The notes beneath the pieces are model-generated. The model worked only from the letters and a program-made list of their open reading frames with translations, searched no databases and had not been told where the DNA came from. This document shows, in pieces, positions 38,565 through 47,842 of a stretch of 47,842 bases of DNA. The number at the start of each line of letters is the position of its first letter. Within the stretch, counting starts at the first letter, position 1. Position numbers and translations under genes: made by a program. Origin of the DNA: an uncultured Clostridia bacterium (GTDB lineage: Bacteria > Bacillota > Clostridia > Oscillospirales > Acutalibacteraceae); NCBI GenBank assembly GCA_947624865.1, contig CANQMH010000005.1:1-47842 (forward strand), written 5' to 3'.

Positions 38565-38685
38565 CATTAAAAAGTAATTTAAAATATGGAGTTTTAGAAA
38601 TAAATTCAAATAATAAAGAAAAGCTGGTAAGTAATTGGGTAAATGCATTACTAAAACATTTAAAGGAGGTTAAAAAAAGATAGGT

Positions 38686-39348
38686 ATGACGTATTTTAAA
38701 TTGATTTTTAGATATTTCAAAAAAAAACTTAAAAGTTTTAATATAAACCTATTTCTTTTTAATTTTCGTTCTTCTTGGAGGAAAAATAATAAACATAATT
38801 TTACTTCAATATCATCTTATATTCCATTTGAAGCGGTAAAAATAGGGAAATATACTTATGGTACGTTAAATATAAAATATTTTTCAAATTGTGACGAAAT
38901 GTTGGAAATAGGAAATTTCTGCTCAATTGCTGAGGATGTAGTTTTTTTAACGGGGGGAGGACATAACATGCATACAGTATCCACATATCCGTTTAAAGCT
39001 TATTTTAAAGTTGAAGAAGAGGAAGTATCTTCTACAAAAGGAAAAATAATTGTTTGTGATGATGTGTGGATAGGATATGGTGCCACCATTTTATCCGGTG
39101 TTAAGATTGGACAAGGAGCAGTTATTGGTGCCAAAAGTATTGTAGCTAAAGATGTTCCTCCATATTCTATTTTCGTAGGTAATAAAGTTATTAAAAAAAG
39201 ATTTTCAGATGAAATTATTGAGAAAATGATAAAATTTGATTTTTCCAAATTATCAGAACAGGATATTAAAGATAATATTGAACTTTTATATAAAAAAATG
39301 GATGAGTCTTTCTTTGAAACTGATTTTTATAAAAATCATTTAAAGTAA
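38686..39348 (+). CDS. Xat-type hexapeptide-repeat acetyltransferase (paralogue 1)
   Basis: IGNFCSIAEDVVFLTGGGHNMHTVSTYPF...[49 protein letters not shown]. Confidence 0.92.
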   Translation: MTYFKLIFRYFKKKLKSFNINLFLFNFRSSWRKNNKHNFTSISSYIPFEAVKIGKYTYGTLNIKYFSNCDEMLEIGNFCSIAEDVVFLTGGGHNMHTVSTYPFKAYFKVEEEEVSSTKGKIIVCDDVWIGYGATILSGVKIGQGAVIGAKSIVAKDVPPYSIFVGNKVIKKRFSDEIIEKMIKFDFSKLSEQDIKDNIELLYKKMDESFFETDFYKNHLK

Positions 39349-39504
39349 AAAGTTGGTGTATTTTGTAAAAGAATATTTAACATGACTTTAATTAAAAACT
39401 ATAATTATTTGTGTTGTAAAAATCAAATAAAAAAGTTTTTGCAAGGGAAATGGACTTATCTGCAAATTTTATTAACAATGCAATAATTTTAAAGGGGTAG
39501 AATT

Positions 39505-40374
39505 TTGAAAGTTTTAGTGACAGGTGCCAAAGGACAGCTTGGTTATGACGTTTTAAATGAACTTAATAAAAGAGGTCATGATGCAGTTGGTATTGATATT
39601 GATGAAATGGATATAACAGATAGTATAAGTGTTGAAAAGGTGTTATCAGAAATAAATCCGGACGCAGTAATTCATTGTGCTGCATGGACAGCGGTTGACC
39701 TTGCAGAGGATGAGGACAAGCAGGAAAAAGTCAGACTTGTAAATGCGGTTGGCACTGAAAACATTGCAAAAATGTGTAAAAAGCTTGATTGTAAGATGGT
39801 TTATATTTCAACCGATTATGTTTTTGACGGTCAGGGAACTCGCCCGTGGAAGCCTGATGATAATCGAAATCCTTTAAGCGTTTATGGTAAGACAAAATAT
39901 GAGGGCGAGCTTGCTGTTGAAAAATGGCTGGACAAATATTTTATTGTTCGCACAGCGTGGGTGTTTGGTGTAAATGGCAAGAATTTTATTAATACTATGC
40001 TGAATCTGGGAAAAACGCACGATAAGCTGACGGTTGTATGTGACCAGATAGGTTCTCCTACATATACTTATGACTTATCCAAACTTCTTGTTGATATGGC
40101 TGAGAGCGAAAAGTATGGTCGATATCATGCAACAAACGAGGGCTTTTGCAGCTGGTATGAATTTGCCTGCGAAATTTTTAGACAAGCATCAAAAATAAAT
40201 CCTATTTATAAAAAAGTGCTTGTTTCTCCTGTGAGCAGCAGCGAATATCCGGCAAAAGCAAAACGACCTTCAAACAGCAGAATGGACAAAGAAAAACTTA
40301 TAAAAAACGGTTTTGAAAAATTGCCTGTGTGGCAGGATGCGTTAGAACGTTATTTAAATAACATGGAGGTATAA
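39505..40374 (+). CDS. rmlD: dTDP-4-dehydrorhamnose reductase
   Basis: VLVTGAKGQLGYDVLNEL, VIHCAAWTAVDLAEDE, YISTDYVFDGQG, RPSNSRMDKEKL. Confidence 0.95.
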   Translation: MKVLVTGAKGQLGYDVLNELNKRGHDAVGIDIDEMDITDSISVEKVLSEINPDAVIHCAAWTAVDLAEDEDKQEKVRLVNAVGTENIAKMCKKLDCKMVYISTDYVFDGQGTRPWKPDDNRNPLSVYGKTKYEGELAVEKWLDKYFIVRTAWVFGVNGKNFINTMLNLGKTHDKLTVVCDQIGSPTYTYDLSKLLVDMAESEKYGRYHATNEGFCSWYEFACEIFRQASKINPIYKKVLVSPVSSSEYPAKAKRPSNSRMDKEKLIKNGFEKLPVWQDALERYLNNMEV

Positions 40375-40376
40375 AA

Positions 40377-40931
40377 ATGAGCCAAATAAAAGTAACAAAA
40401 TTGGACATAGAAGGACTTTGCGTTATTGAGCCTGCTGTTCACGGCGATGACAGAGGATATTTTATGGAAACATACAATCAAAATGATATGTATGAAAATG
40501 GTATCGACAGGATATTTGTACAGGATAATCAGAGCATGAGCACAAAAGGTGTTTTGAGAGGTTTACATTACCAGAAAAATTATCCTCAAGCAAAACTTGT
40601 AAGAGTTATAAAAGGATCTGTTTTTGACGTTGCAGTGGATTTGAGAAAAGGCAGTAAAACATTCGGCAAATGGTACGGAGTTAATCTTACTGAAGAAAAT
40701 AAAAAGCAGTTTTATATTCCAGAGGGATTTGCACACGGTTTTTTAGTGCTTAGTGATTTTGCCGAGTTTTGTTATAAGGTAACAGACTTTTACCATCCAG
40801 GTGATGAGGGTGGTCTTATGTGGAATGACCCAACTATTGGAATTGAGTGGCCGCTTGACGGTATTGATGAGATTAAGCTCTCTGATAAAGATAAGAAAAA
40901 TCCGGCATTTGGTTCTTTTGTATTTGAATAA
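40377..40931 (+). CDS. rmlC: dTDP-4-dehydrorhamnose 3,5-epimerase
   Basis: DDRGYFMETYNQNDM, VQDNQSMSTKGVLRGLHYQKN, IPEGFAHGFLVLSD, GIEWPLDG. Confidence 0.96.
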   Translation: MSQIKVTKLDIEGLCVIEPAVHGDDRGYFMETYNQNDMYENGIDRIFVQDNQSMSTKGVLRGLHYQKNYPQAKLVRVIKGSVFDVAVDLRKGSKTFGKWYGVNLTEENKKQFYIPEGFAHGFLVLSDFAEFCYKVTDFYHPGDEGGLMWNDPTIGIEWPLDGIDEIKLSDKDKKNPAFGSFVFE

Positions 40932-40949
40932 AATAGAAAATATATTAGT

Positions 40950-40978
40950 TTGACACCATATTAACTTTATTGTATAAT
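40950..40978 (+). promoter_or_regulatory. Perfect consensus sigma-A promoter upstream of the PglF/CapD-like gene
   Basis: TTGACA, 17-nt spacer, TATAAT. Confidence 0.85.
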
Positions 40979-40984
40979 ATAACT

Positions 40985-41016
40985 TACAAAACAACAAAAA
41001 TACTTTTTGTTTTGTA
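40985..41016 (+). promoter_or_regulatory. Hairpin in the leader of the PglF/CapD-like gene
   Basis: TACAAAACaacAAAAA tac TTTTTGTTTTGTA, stem with a small bulge just downstream of the -10. Confidence 0.4.
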
Positions 41017-41052
41017 GATTTTGTTAATTTTTGGTTTGCAAGGGGTATTAGT

Positions 41053-42921
41053 GTGATTAAAAAATTTAACGTTCGCAAACTGGTGCTTGTATTTGCTGAT
41101 ATTTTTATAATTATTGTCAGCGGTATTGTTGTAAATTACATATTATCTTTTGTTCTTCCCGGTGCATCTGAGGCAAACAGGGGATTGCTTTACTCCATTG
41201 TTATAAATCTGATTTTATGCATATTTTTTATGTTTGTTGAAGGTATATACACAAGGCTTTGGCGTTATTTTAACATTAAGGATTATCTTGCCGGTGGATT
41301 GGCAATGATATTGGGATTTTTTAGCGGATATATTGTTTCGTTAATTTTGCAGACTCACCAGAAGATTATTTTTACATTGTTGTATTTTATTACGGCAACG
41401 GCGGGTGTTCTGCTTTTCAGATTTATTTTCAAGAGAACGTTTCTTGATTTAACCGAAGTAGGCAGAGCCGAAGCTTATGTGCGAACTCTTATCGTCGGTG
41501 CAGGCAATGCGGGAAGAATGATTTTAACAGAAATACAGAATGCCCGTTTTGATGAAAACAGTCCGACACGAAATATTCTGCCCGTCTGCTTTGTTGATGA
41601 TGACATAACAAAGTTAAGAACTAAATTTGACGGAATTGAGGTTGTGGGTACTTGCCCTGAAATCCCAAAAATTTGTACGGATTACGAAATAGACGAAATT
41701 ATTGTTGCACTTCCGTCCTGTGAGGAAGAGGAAAAGCGAAAAATTTTAGACTATTGCTCGGCAACGGAATGTAAAATTAAAGTTATTCCGTATCTTAGTG
41801 AACTTTTATTTGATGAAAAGCATACTCAGCTTATTACTCAGGCAAAAGAGATTAAAATTGAAGATTTGCTCGGCAGAAAGCCGATTGAATTTAATAAAGA
41901 AGAAATACAAAACCTAATAAAAGGTAAAATTTGTATGGTAACCGGCGGCGGAGGTTCGATTGGAAGTGAACTTGTAAGGCAGATTGCAAAGTATGAACCA
42001 AAGCAGATTATTATAGTTGACATTTACGAAAACAATGCATATGATATACAGCAGGAGCTGGTTCTTGAATACGGTTCAAAGCTTAATTTTGTTACGCTGA
42101 TTTCTTCAATAAGAGATTATGACAAAATGGATGTAATATTCAGTAAATATCGTCCTCAGCTTGTATTTCACGCAGCAGCACACAAACATGTTCCGCTTAT
42201 GGAGACTGTTCCCGAAGAGGCGGTTAAGAATAATATTTTCGGGACATTTAATGTTGCGACGCTTGCGGAATTTTATAAGGCGGATAAGTTTGTTATGATT
42301 TCCACAGACAAGGCGGTAAATCCCACTAATGTAATGGGAGCAACAAAGCGTGCCTGCGAAATGATAATTCAGTATAAGGCGCAAACCAGCAGACATACAG
42401 AATTTGTTACAACAAGATTTGGTAATGTTCTCGGTTCAAATGGTTCCGTAATTCCGCTTTTCCGCCGTCAGATTGAAAGCGGGTCGCCTGTTACTGTCAC
42501 TCATCCTGACATCATAAGATATTTTATGACTATTCCGGAGGCGGTATCGCTCGTGCTTGAAGCAGGAGCGATGGCTAAAGGCGGAGAGATTTTTGTTCTT
42601 GATATGGGCGCTCCCGTTAAAATTACAACGCTTGCCGAAAATCTTATAAGAATGTACGGAAAGGTACCGTATAAAGATGTTAAAATTGTGTTTACGGGAT
42701 TAAGACCGGGCGAAAAACTTTTTGAAGAACTTTTGATGGATGAAGAGGGATTGAAATCAACAGATAATAAAAAGATATTTATTGGAAATCAAATTAAAAT
42801 AGATGCAAGTGAAATGCTTTCAAAGCTTGAAATTTTGCGTGATGCTGCTGAAAGCAACGACAGTGAAAAAACTGTTGAAATTTTAAATGATTTAGTTCCG
42901 ACATTTAAACATAAAATATAA
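41053..42921 (+). CDS. Membrane-bound nucleotide-sugar 4,6-dehydratase (PglF/CapD family)
   Basis: Four N-terminal TM segments, CoA-binding-like domain, MVTGGGGSIGSELVRQIAKYEP, HAAAHKHVPLMETVPEEAVKNNIFGT, VMISTDKAVNPTNVMGATKR. Confidence 0.94.
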   Translation: MIKKFNVRKLVLVFADIFIIIVSGIVVNYILSFVLPGASEANRGLLYSIVINLILCIFFMFVEGIYTRLWRYFNIKDYLAGGLAMILGFFSGYIVSLILQTHQKIIFTLLYFITATAGVLLFRFIFKRTFLDLTEVGRAEAYVRTLIVGAGNAGRMILTEIQNARFDENSPTRNILPVCFVDDDITKLRTKFDGIEVVGTCPEIPKICTDYEIDEIIVALPSCEEEEKRKILDYCSATECKIKVIPYLSELLFDEKHTQLITQAKEIKIEDLLGRKPIEFNKEEIQNLIKGKICMVTGGGGSIGSELVRQIAKYEPKQIIIVDIYENNAYDIQQELVLEYGSKLNFVTLISSIRDYDKMDVIFSKYRPQLVFHAAAHKHVPLMETVPEEAVKNNIFGTFNVATLAEFYKADKFVMISTDKAVNPTNVMGATKRACEMIIQYKAQTSRHTEFVTTRFGNVLGSNGSVIPLFRRQIESGSPVTVTHPDIIRYFMTIPEAVSLVLEAGAMAKGGEIFVLDMGAPVKITTLAENLIRMYGKVPYKDVKIVFTGLRPGEKLFEELLMDEEGLKSTDNKKIFIGNQIKIDASEMLSKLEILRDAAESNDSEKTVEILNDLVPTFKHKI

Positions 42922-42953
42922 ACAATAGGGACTTTAGCAAAGGAGAAAGTTAT

Positions 42954-44783
42954 ATGTGCGGTATAGTAGGATATGTTGGTCCTAAAGATTGCAGTGATGT
43001 TCTTGTGAGCGCACTGACAAAGCTGGAATACAGAGGATATGATTCAGCAGGTATTGCCGTTTTTCAAAATAATGAAATTAAAACAGTAAAAACACAGGGT
43101 AAGTTAAAAGACCTTGAAGATAAGCTTAAAGAAGTTGGAAAGCCTGACGGTCACATTGGCATTGGACATACACGCTGGGCGACTCACGGAGAGCCTTCGG
43201 ATGTAAACTCACATCCTCACAGCGGCGCAAGAGTTACTATTGTTCACAACGGAATTATTGAAAATTACATAGAATTAAAGGAGTTTTTGGTTTCAAAAGG
43301 CAGAGAGTTTTTAAGCGATACAGATACAGAGGTTGTTGCACAGCTTCTTGACTATAAATACAAAGGAAATCCGCTTGAAACAATTGATGAGGTTATGGCT
43401 GAGCTTAAAGGCTCATTTGCACTCGGAATTATGTTCAAGGATTTTCCTGACAGAGTGTTTGCTGTGCGCAGGGAAAGTCCGTTGATTGTTGGAGTGGCAG
43501 ACGGAGAATGCTTTATTGCTTCTGATGTTCCAGCAATTCTTCAGTACACAAAGAATTACTATCTTCTTGAACACGATGAAATTGCGACGCTTACAAAAGA
43601 CGGTGTAACTTTTGTTGATGAGCATCTCGACCCTATTGAAAAAGAGTTGAAAACAGCGGACTGGGATATGGAGGCTGCAGAAAAAAGCGGTTATCCGCAC
43701 TTTATGATTAAAGAAATCAACGAGCAGCCGTCTGCAATAAAAACTACTATTATGCCGAGAATTAAGAATGGTTTGCCATGCCTTGAAGAATGTGGAATTA
43801 CACTCGAAAAAATAAAGGATTTTAAGAATATAACGATCGTAGCCTGCGGTACAGCAATGCATGCAGGTATGGTTGGAAAATATGTGATAGAGGATCTTGC
43901 AAGAATTCCTGTAAATGTTGACATTGCATCGGAATATCGCTACAGAAATCCGATTGTTGGTGAGGGGGATCTTGTAATTATTATATCTCAATCCGGAGAA
44001 ACTGCCGACAGCCTTGCAGCTATGCGTCTTGCAAAGCGTAAGGGCGCAACTACGCTTGCAATTGTTAATGCAAAGGGCAGTTCTATTGCGCGTGAGGCGG
44101 ATATGCTTATTTATACTTTGGCAGGACCTGAGATTGCGGTTGCCTCGACAAAGGCATATATTACTCAGCTGTCTGTTATGTATCTGTTTGCATTTGAGCT
44201 TGCACTTGCCAAAGAAACTGTAAGTGAAGCGGAATGTAAAAGACTTGTGTCTGCCCTTATTAAAATGCCTGACGCTGTTCAGTATGTTATAGACAATTGT
44301 GAGGAAAAATGCAAATATATTGCGTCTAAGCTTATTACAGCTGACAGCTTGCTTTATATAGGCAGAGGACTTGACTATGCTCTTTCAATGGAGGGCTCGT
44401 TAAAGTTAAAGGAAGTGTCATATATTCATTCAGAAAGCTATGCAGCAGGTGAGCTGAAACATGGAACTATATCCTTGATTGATGATGGAATACCCGTTAT
44501 CTCAGTTGCAACCCAAACAGATATAATACCAAAGACAATAAGTAATATTGTAGAGGTTAAATCCAGGGGAGCAAAAATTATTCTTGTGTGTACTGATGCA
44601 TGCGCAAGAGGACTAAAAGACGGAGTAGCAGACTACGTAGTGGAAATTCCTCATTCGGAGGAGCTTCTTATGCCTATTACCGCAGTCGTACCATTGCAGT
44701 TGATAGCTTACTATACCTCAATAAATAGGGGCAATGACCCTGATAAGCCAAGAAATCTGGCTAAATCGGTTACGGTGGAGTAA
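42954..44783 (+). CDS. glmS: Glutamine-fructose-6-phosphate aminotransferase
   Basis: MCGIVGYVGPKDCSDVLVSALTKLEYRGYDSAGIAV; SIS domains; C-terminal DKPRNLAKSVTVE. Confidence 0.97.
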   Translation: MCGIVGYVGPKDCSDVLVSALTKLEYRGYDSAGIAVFQNNEIKTVKTQGKLKDLEDKLKEVGKPDGHIGIGHTRWATHGEPSDVNSHPHSGARVTIVHNGIIENYIELKEFLVSKGREFLSDTDTEVVAQLLDYKYKGNPLETIDEVMAELKGSFALGIMFKDFPDRVFAVRRESPLIVGVADGECFIASDVPAILQYTKNYYLLEHDEIATLTKDGVTFVDEHLDPIEKELKTADWDMEAAEKSGYPHFMIKEINEQPSAIKTTIMPRIKNGLPCLEECGITLEKIKDFKNITIVACGTAMHAGMVGKYVIEDLARIPVNVDIASEYRYRNPIVGEGDLVIIISQSGETADSLAAMRLAKRKGATTLAIVNAKGSSIAREADMLIYTLAGPEIAVASTKAYITQLSVMYLFAFELALAKETVSEAECKRLVSALIKMPDAVQYVIDNCEEKCKYIASKLITADSLLYIGRGLDYALSMEGSLKLKEVSYIHSESYAAGELKHGTISLIDDGIPVISVATQTDIIPKTISNIVEVKSRGAKIILVCTDACARGLKDGVADYVVEIPHSEELLMPITAVVPLQLIAYYTSINRGNDPDKPRNLAKSVTVE

Positions 44784-44956
44784 GAGCTTTTATAGAAATT
44801 GCAATATTTAACCAACGTATTACCGAACATGTATAAAAGGTGTATCAGCAAAGTAATACAGGACATTTTGAATAGAATATATATAATTTTTGAAAAGAAG
44901 AAGCGTGTTATTGGGAAGGCAGAAAGTATTAATTATAAAAAATAGGAGATGGATTT

Positions 44957-46201
44957 GTGGCCCTTAATTTAGACTATGTATATCCTAAAAAGGCAGAGGC
45001 TTTAAAGACCGCCGAACAACAATTTGTAAAAAAATATAGTTCTGAGGTGCTGTATTTTCAAAATGCTACCATTCTTCCTGTTAGAAAATGTGAAGATGTG
45101 GATGTGTCTGCTGGTTGTGGCGGAGTCATTGATTCACATGGGATGTACGTAGAGAAATCTTCAACAAAAGCGCGTGTTAATGGTTCGTATACAGTACAGG
45201 AGTGCGAATTTGTAAATAAAAAAGTTGTTTATTGTGGATATTTTAATAAAGCTTGGGGGCATTTTCTGACCGAAGTTGTTTCCAGACTTTGGTATGTATT
45301 AAGGAACGATAATTCAATAGATTCTTATATTTTTATAGAAGAGGAGGATGCTCATAAGTCTTTTTCCGGAAACTATTTTGAATTTTTGAAACTTCTAGGA
45401 ATTGAAAATAAGGTTGAGATTATAAATAAGCCTACAAAATATACAGAGGTTGTAGTGCCTGAAGATGGTTTGGTTTACGAAGAATACTATACTGAAGAGT
45501 TCAAGAAGATGTACGAGTATATTAACAAAAAAGGCTTGGCTCAGTATAATGGGCCGAAATATGATAAAGTATTTTTTTCAAAAAGAAAATGTGAAATTAG
45601 CATTATTTCAAATATAAATGAAAAATTTGTAGATAAGTTTTTTGAAAAAAACGGATACAAAATATTTTACCCTGAAAAACTGTCGCTAATAGATACAATC
45701 GGCATTATGCAAAATGCAAAATTTTTTTGTGCGTTGTCAAGTTCACTTGCTCACAATCAACTATTTGGACATGCTGACCAGACAATGATTTCTATTGAAA
45801 AGCAGGCTTTTTATAATCCATATCAGATTTTTGTAGCCAACATTACAGGATGTGAATGTGTTTTTATCGATGCGTGCAGGAGTATCTTTACAGTGTGTGC
45901 CGCAGGTCCGTTTATTTTTGATTATACATATTATTTAGATAAGTACGTTAAAGATAATAATATGATTCCGGATAAGCCTATGTCTGAGTTTAAATTTAGA
46001 AGAATTTTTAAAAAATATCTCGCGTATTATTTTGATCTAAATATTAAATTCCCGCCTGATTATATGTATAGACAGTATGTTATTGATATGTCGAGAGAGG
46101 CATATGACGATACCGTGCAAAGTAAAAGGGTGTTTAAATTATCACTTTATAACAGGGTGATAATTAAATTAAAGAAGCTTAAACTAAAGTATTTTTGTTA
46201 A
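44957..46201 (+). CDS. GT61-like glycosyltransferase
   Basis: YCGYFNKAWGHFLTEVVSRLWYVLRN, KVFFSKRK, EKLSLIDTIGIMQNAKFFCALSSSLAHNQLFG. Confidence 0.75.
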   Translation: MALNLDYVYPKKAEALKTAEQQFVKKYSSEVLYFQNATILPVRKCEDVDVSAGCGGVIDSHGMYVEKSSTKARVNGSYTVQECEFVNKKVVYCGYFNKAWGHFLTEVVSRLWYVLRNDNSIDSYIFIEEEDAHKSFSGNYFEFLKLLGIENKVEIINKPTKYTEVVVPEDGLVYEEYYTEEFKKMYEYINKKGLAQYNGPKYDKVFFSKRKCEISIISNINEKFVDKFFEKNGYKIFYPEKLSLIDTIGIMQNAKFFCALSSSLAHNQLFGHADQTMISIEKQAFYNPYQIFVANITGCECVFIDACRSIFTVCAAGPFIFDYTYYLDKYVKDNNMIPDKPMSEFKFRRIFKKYLAYYFDLNIKFPPDYMYRQYVIDMSREAYDDTVQSKRVFKLSLYNRVIIKLKKLKLKYFC

Positions 46202-46218
46202 GTTGTTTTGGTGATGAT

Positions 46219-47055
46219 ATGAAAATTTTGATTACAGGTGCAAATGGCTATCTGGGCAGTGCTTTAGTAACAAGGTGCATTGACTTAGGGTATGAAACAA
46301 TTGCAGTCGATATGGAAAATACATATATAGATAAAAGAGCAATATATAAAAAATCGGATATTTTTGATAAGGATATAGATTTTTACCAGGAGTTTGAAAG
46401 ACCGGATGTTCTAATTCATCTTGCATGGAGAAACGGATTTGTACATAATGATATATCTCATATAACTGATTTGCCTAATCACTATATGTTTATTAATAAA
46501 ATGATAAGCAGCGGTGTTAAGTATATCTCAGTTATGGGATCTATGCATGAGATAGGGTACCATGAAGGTATGATTGATGAACACACTCCGTGCAGACCTC
46601 TATCTCTATATGGTATTTCAAAAAATGCACTGAGGGAATCATTAGAGTGTACATTTACAGGCAGCGATATTAACTTGCATTGGTTAAGAGCTTTTTATAT
46701 TGTTGGTAATGATATGAGAAGCAACTCGGTATTTGGCAAATTATTAAGACAAGCAATGAACGGGGAAAAAGAATTTCCTTTAAATTCCGGCAAGATAAAA
46801 TATGATTTTATCTCTCTTGACCGGCTGTGTGAGCAGATAATAGCCGCTTCGGTGCAGAAGAGAATTAATGGAATGATAAACTTGTGTTCGGGTAAGCCCG
46901 TATCTCTTGGAGACAGAATAGAGCAGTTTATTAAAGATAACAATCTTGATATAAAGATTAAATATGGAGTTTTTCCTGATCGCCCTTATGATTCACCTGT
47001 TATTTACGGAGATAATTCGAAAATAATCGAGATAATGAAAAACATAAATTTATAA
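46219..47055 (+). CDS. NAD-dependent epimerase/dehydratase
   Basis: MKILITGANGYLGSALVTRCIDLGYETIAVD, LIHLAWRNGF, PLSLYGISKNAL. ATG 46219 preferred over the ORF-track start. Confidence 0.9.
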   Translation: MKILITGANGYLGSALVTRCIDLGYETIAVDMENTYIDKRAIYKKSDIFDKDIDFYQEFERPDVLIHLAWRNGFVHNDISHITDLPNHYMFINKMISSGVKYISVMGSMHEIGYHEGMIDEHTPCRPLSLYGISKNALRESLECTFTGSDINLHWLRAFYIVGNDMRSNSVFGKLLRQAMNGEKEFPLNSGKIKYDFISLDRLCEQIIAASVQKRINGMINLCSGKPVSLGDRIEQFIKDNNLDIKIKYGVFPDRPYDSPVIYGDNSKIIEIMKNINL

Positions 47056-47075
47056 TTATTTGAGAGGTATAAATT

Positions 47076-47726
47076 TTGGGAATATATTCTACTATAAAAG
47101 CGTCCATAGATAGGCGAAAGGAACTACGTAAGGCACAAAATGAATGGCGCGATAAAAACAGCCATAATTTTACTACGATTTCATCTAAAGTTCCTGATGT
47201 TATTGATGTCGGTAACGGAACGTACGGAAATATTGATATAAGATGGTTTTGGGATAAAAGAGAATATTTAAGTATTGGTCACTATTGTTCAATTGCAGAG
47301 GGTGTTTTATTCTTAACAGGTGGGAATCATCCGCTTCACACACTTTCATCATTTCCTTTTTCACATTACTATAATACTGGAGAATCTTATTACGCTCCTA
47401 CAAAAGGTCCGATTGTTATTGGTGATGATGTGTGGATTGGTCTAAATGCTACAATTCTGTCAGGTGTTACGATAGGACAGGGTGCTGTAATCGGTGCCAA
47501 CAGTGTTGTTGCTAAGGATGTTCCGCCATATGCAATTTTCGCTGGTAATAGAGTCGTAAAATATAGATTCAGCGAGGAAATAATTGATAAATTGATAAAG
47601 TTTGATTACTCTAAGTTAACACCTGATGATATAATAAAAAATCGTGATTTATTAAAAGAGGAAATAGACCTAAATTTTTTTGAAACGGATTTTTATAAAA
47701 AGCATTTAAAGGATAAAAAAGGTTAA
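47076..47726 (+). CDS. Xat-type hexapeptide-repeat acetyltransferase (paralogue 2)
   Basis: [29 protein letters not shown]...[49 protein letters not shown]. Confidence 0.92.
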   Translation: MGIYSTIKASIDRRKELRKAQNEWRDKNSHNFTTISSKVPDVIDVGNGTYGNIDIRWFWDKREYLSIGHYCSIAEGVLFLTGGNHPLHTLSSFPFSHYYNTGESYYAPTKGPIVIGDDVWIGLNATILSGVTIGQGAVIGANSVVAKDVPPYAIFAGNRVVKYRFSEEIIDKLIKFDYSKLTPDDIIKNRDLLKEEIDLNFFETDFYKKHLKDKKG

Positions 47727-47741
47727 AAAAAGGGTTGACAT

Positions 47742-47842
<101 letters not shown>

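Noticed and set aside
38952-38957. G6 run in the first acetyltransferase
   Set aside because: Short, encodes the conserved LTGG motif, ORF intact; not a convincing slippage tract.
42922-42953. glmS ribozyme
   Set aside because: Only 32 nt separate the upstream CDS from glmS; no room for the ribozyme and no core seen.

Overview
The window reads as chromosomal DNA from a low-GC Firmicute, probably a gut Clostridia/Ruminococcus-like organism; this rests on spoIIID, a dockerin-tagged secreted transglutaminase and sigma-A-type promoters. The left ~12.5 kb is mostly housekeeping: mgtE with a long leader, an orphan 5S rRNA gene, a DegT aminotransferase, spoIIID, transglutaminase-dockerin, and metF / MetH-activation / metH. 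From ~12.6 kb to the end is one large surface-polysaccharide locus: priming sugar transferase, Wzy-like and Wzx-like proteins, about 11 glycosyltransferases, a split transketolase, a CMP-sugar synthetase / HMGL-type aldolase / KdsC-like phosphatase / DUF115 module, rmlA-rmlB-rmlD-rmlC, a PglF/CapD-like dehydratase, glmS, a GT61-like protein and acetyltransferases. The most notable signals are three apparent phase-variation switches in this locus. One is a 10-G tract that frameshifts a GT2 gene (OFF). One is an 11-G tract in the catalytic loop of another GT2 gene (ON). One is an (GACA)18.5 repeat at the right edge, inside an ORF that stays open (MVSKGVQSLDRQTDRQT...). Other candidates are a possible ulosonic-acid-like pathway with an HMGL-type aldolase in place of NeuB/KdsA, an uncharacterised leader peptide plus hairpin upstream of mgtE, two cases of apparent Shine-Dalgarno sequestration, and an orphan 5S gene with its own consensus promoter. 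All assignments come from reading motifs; no database search was run.
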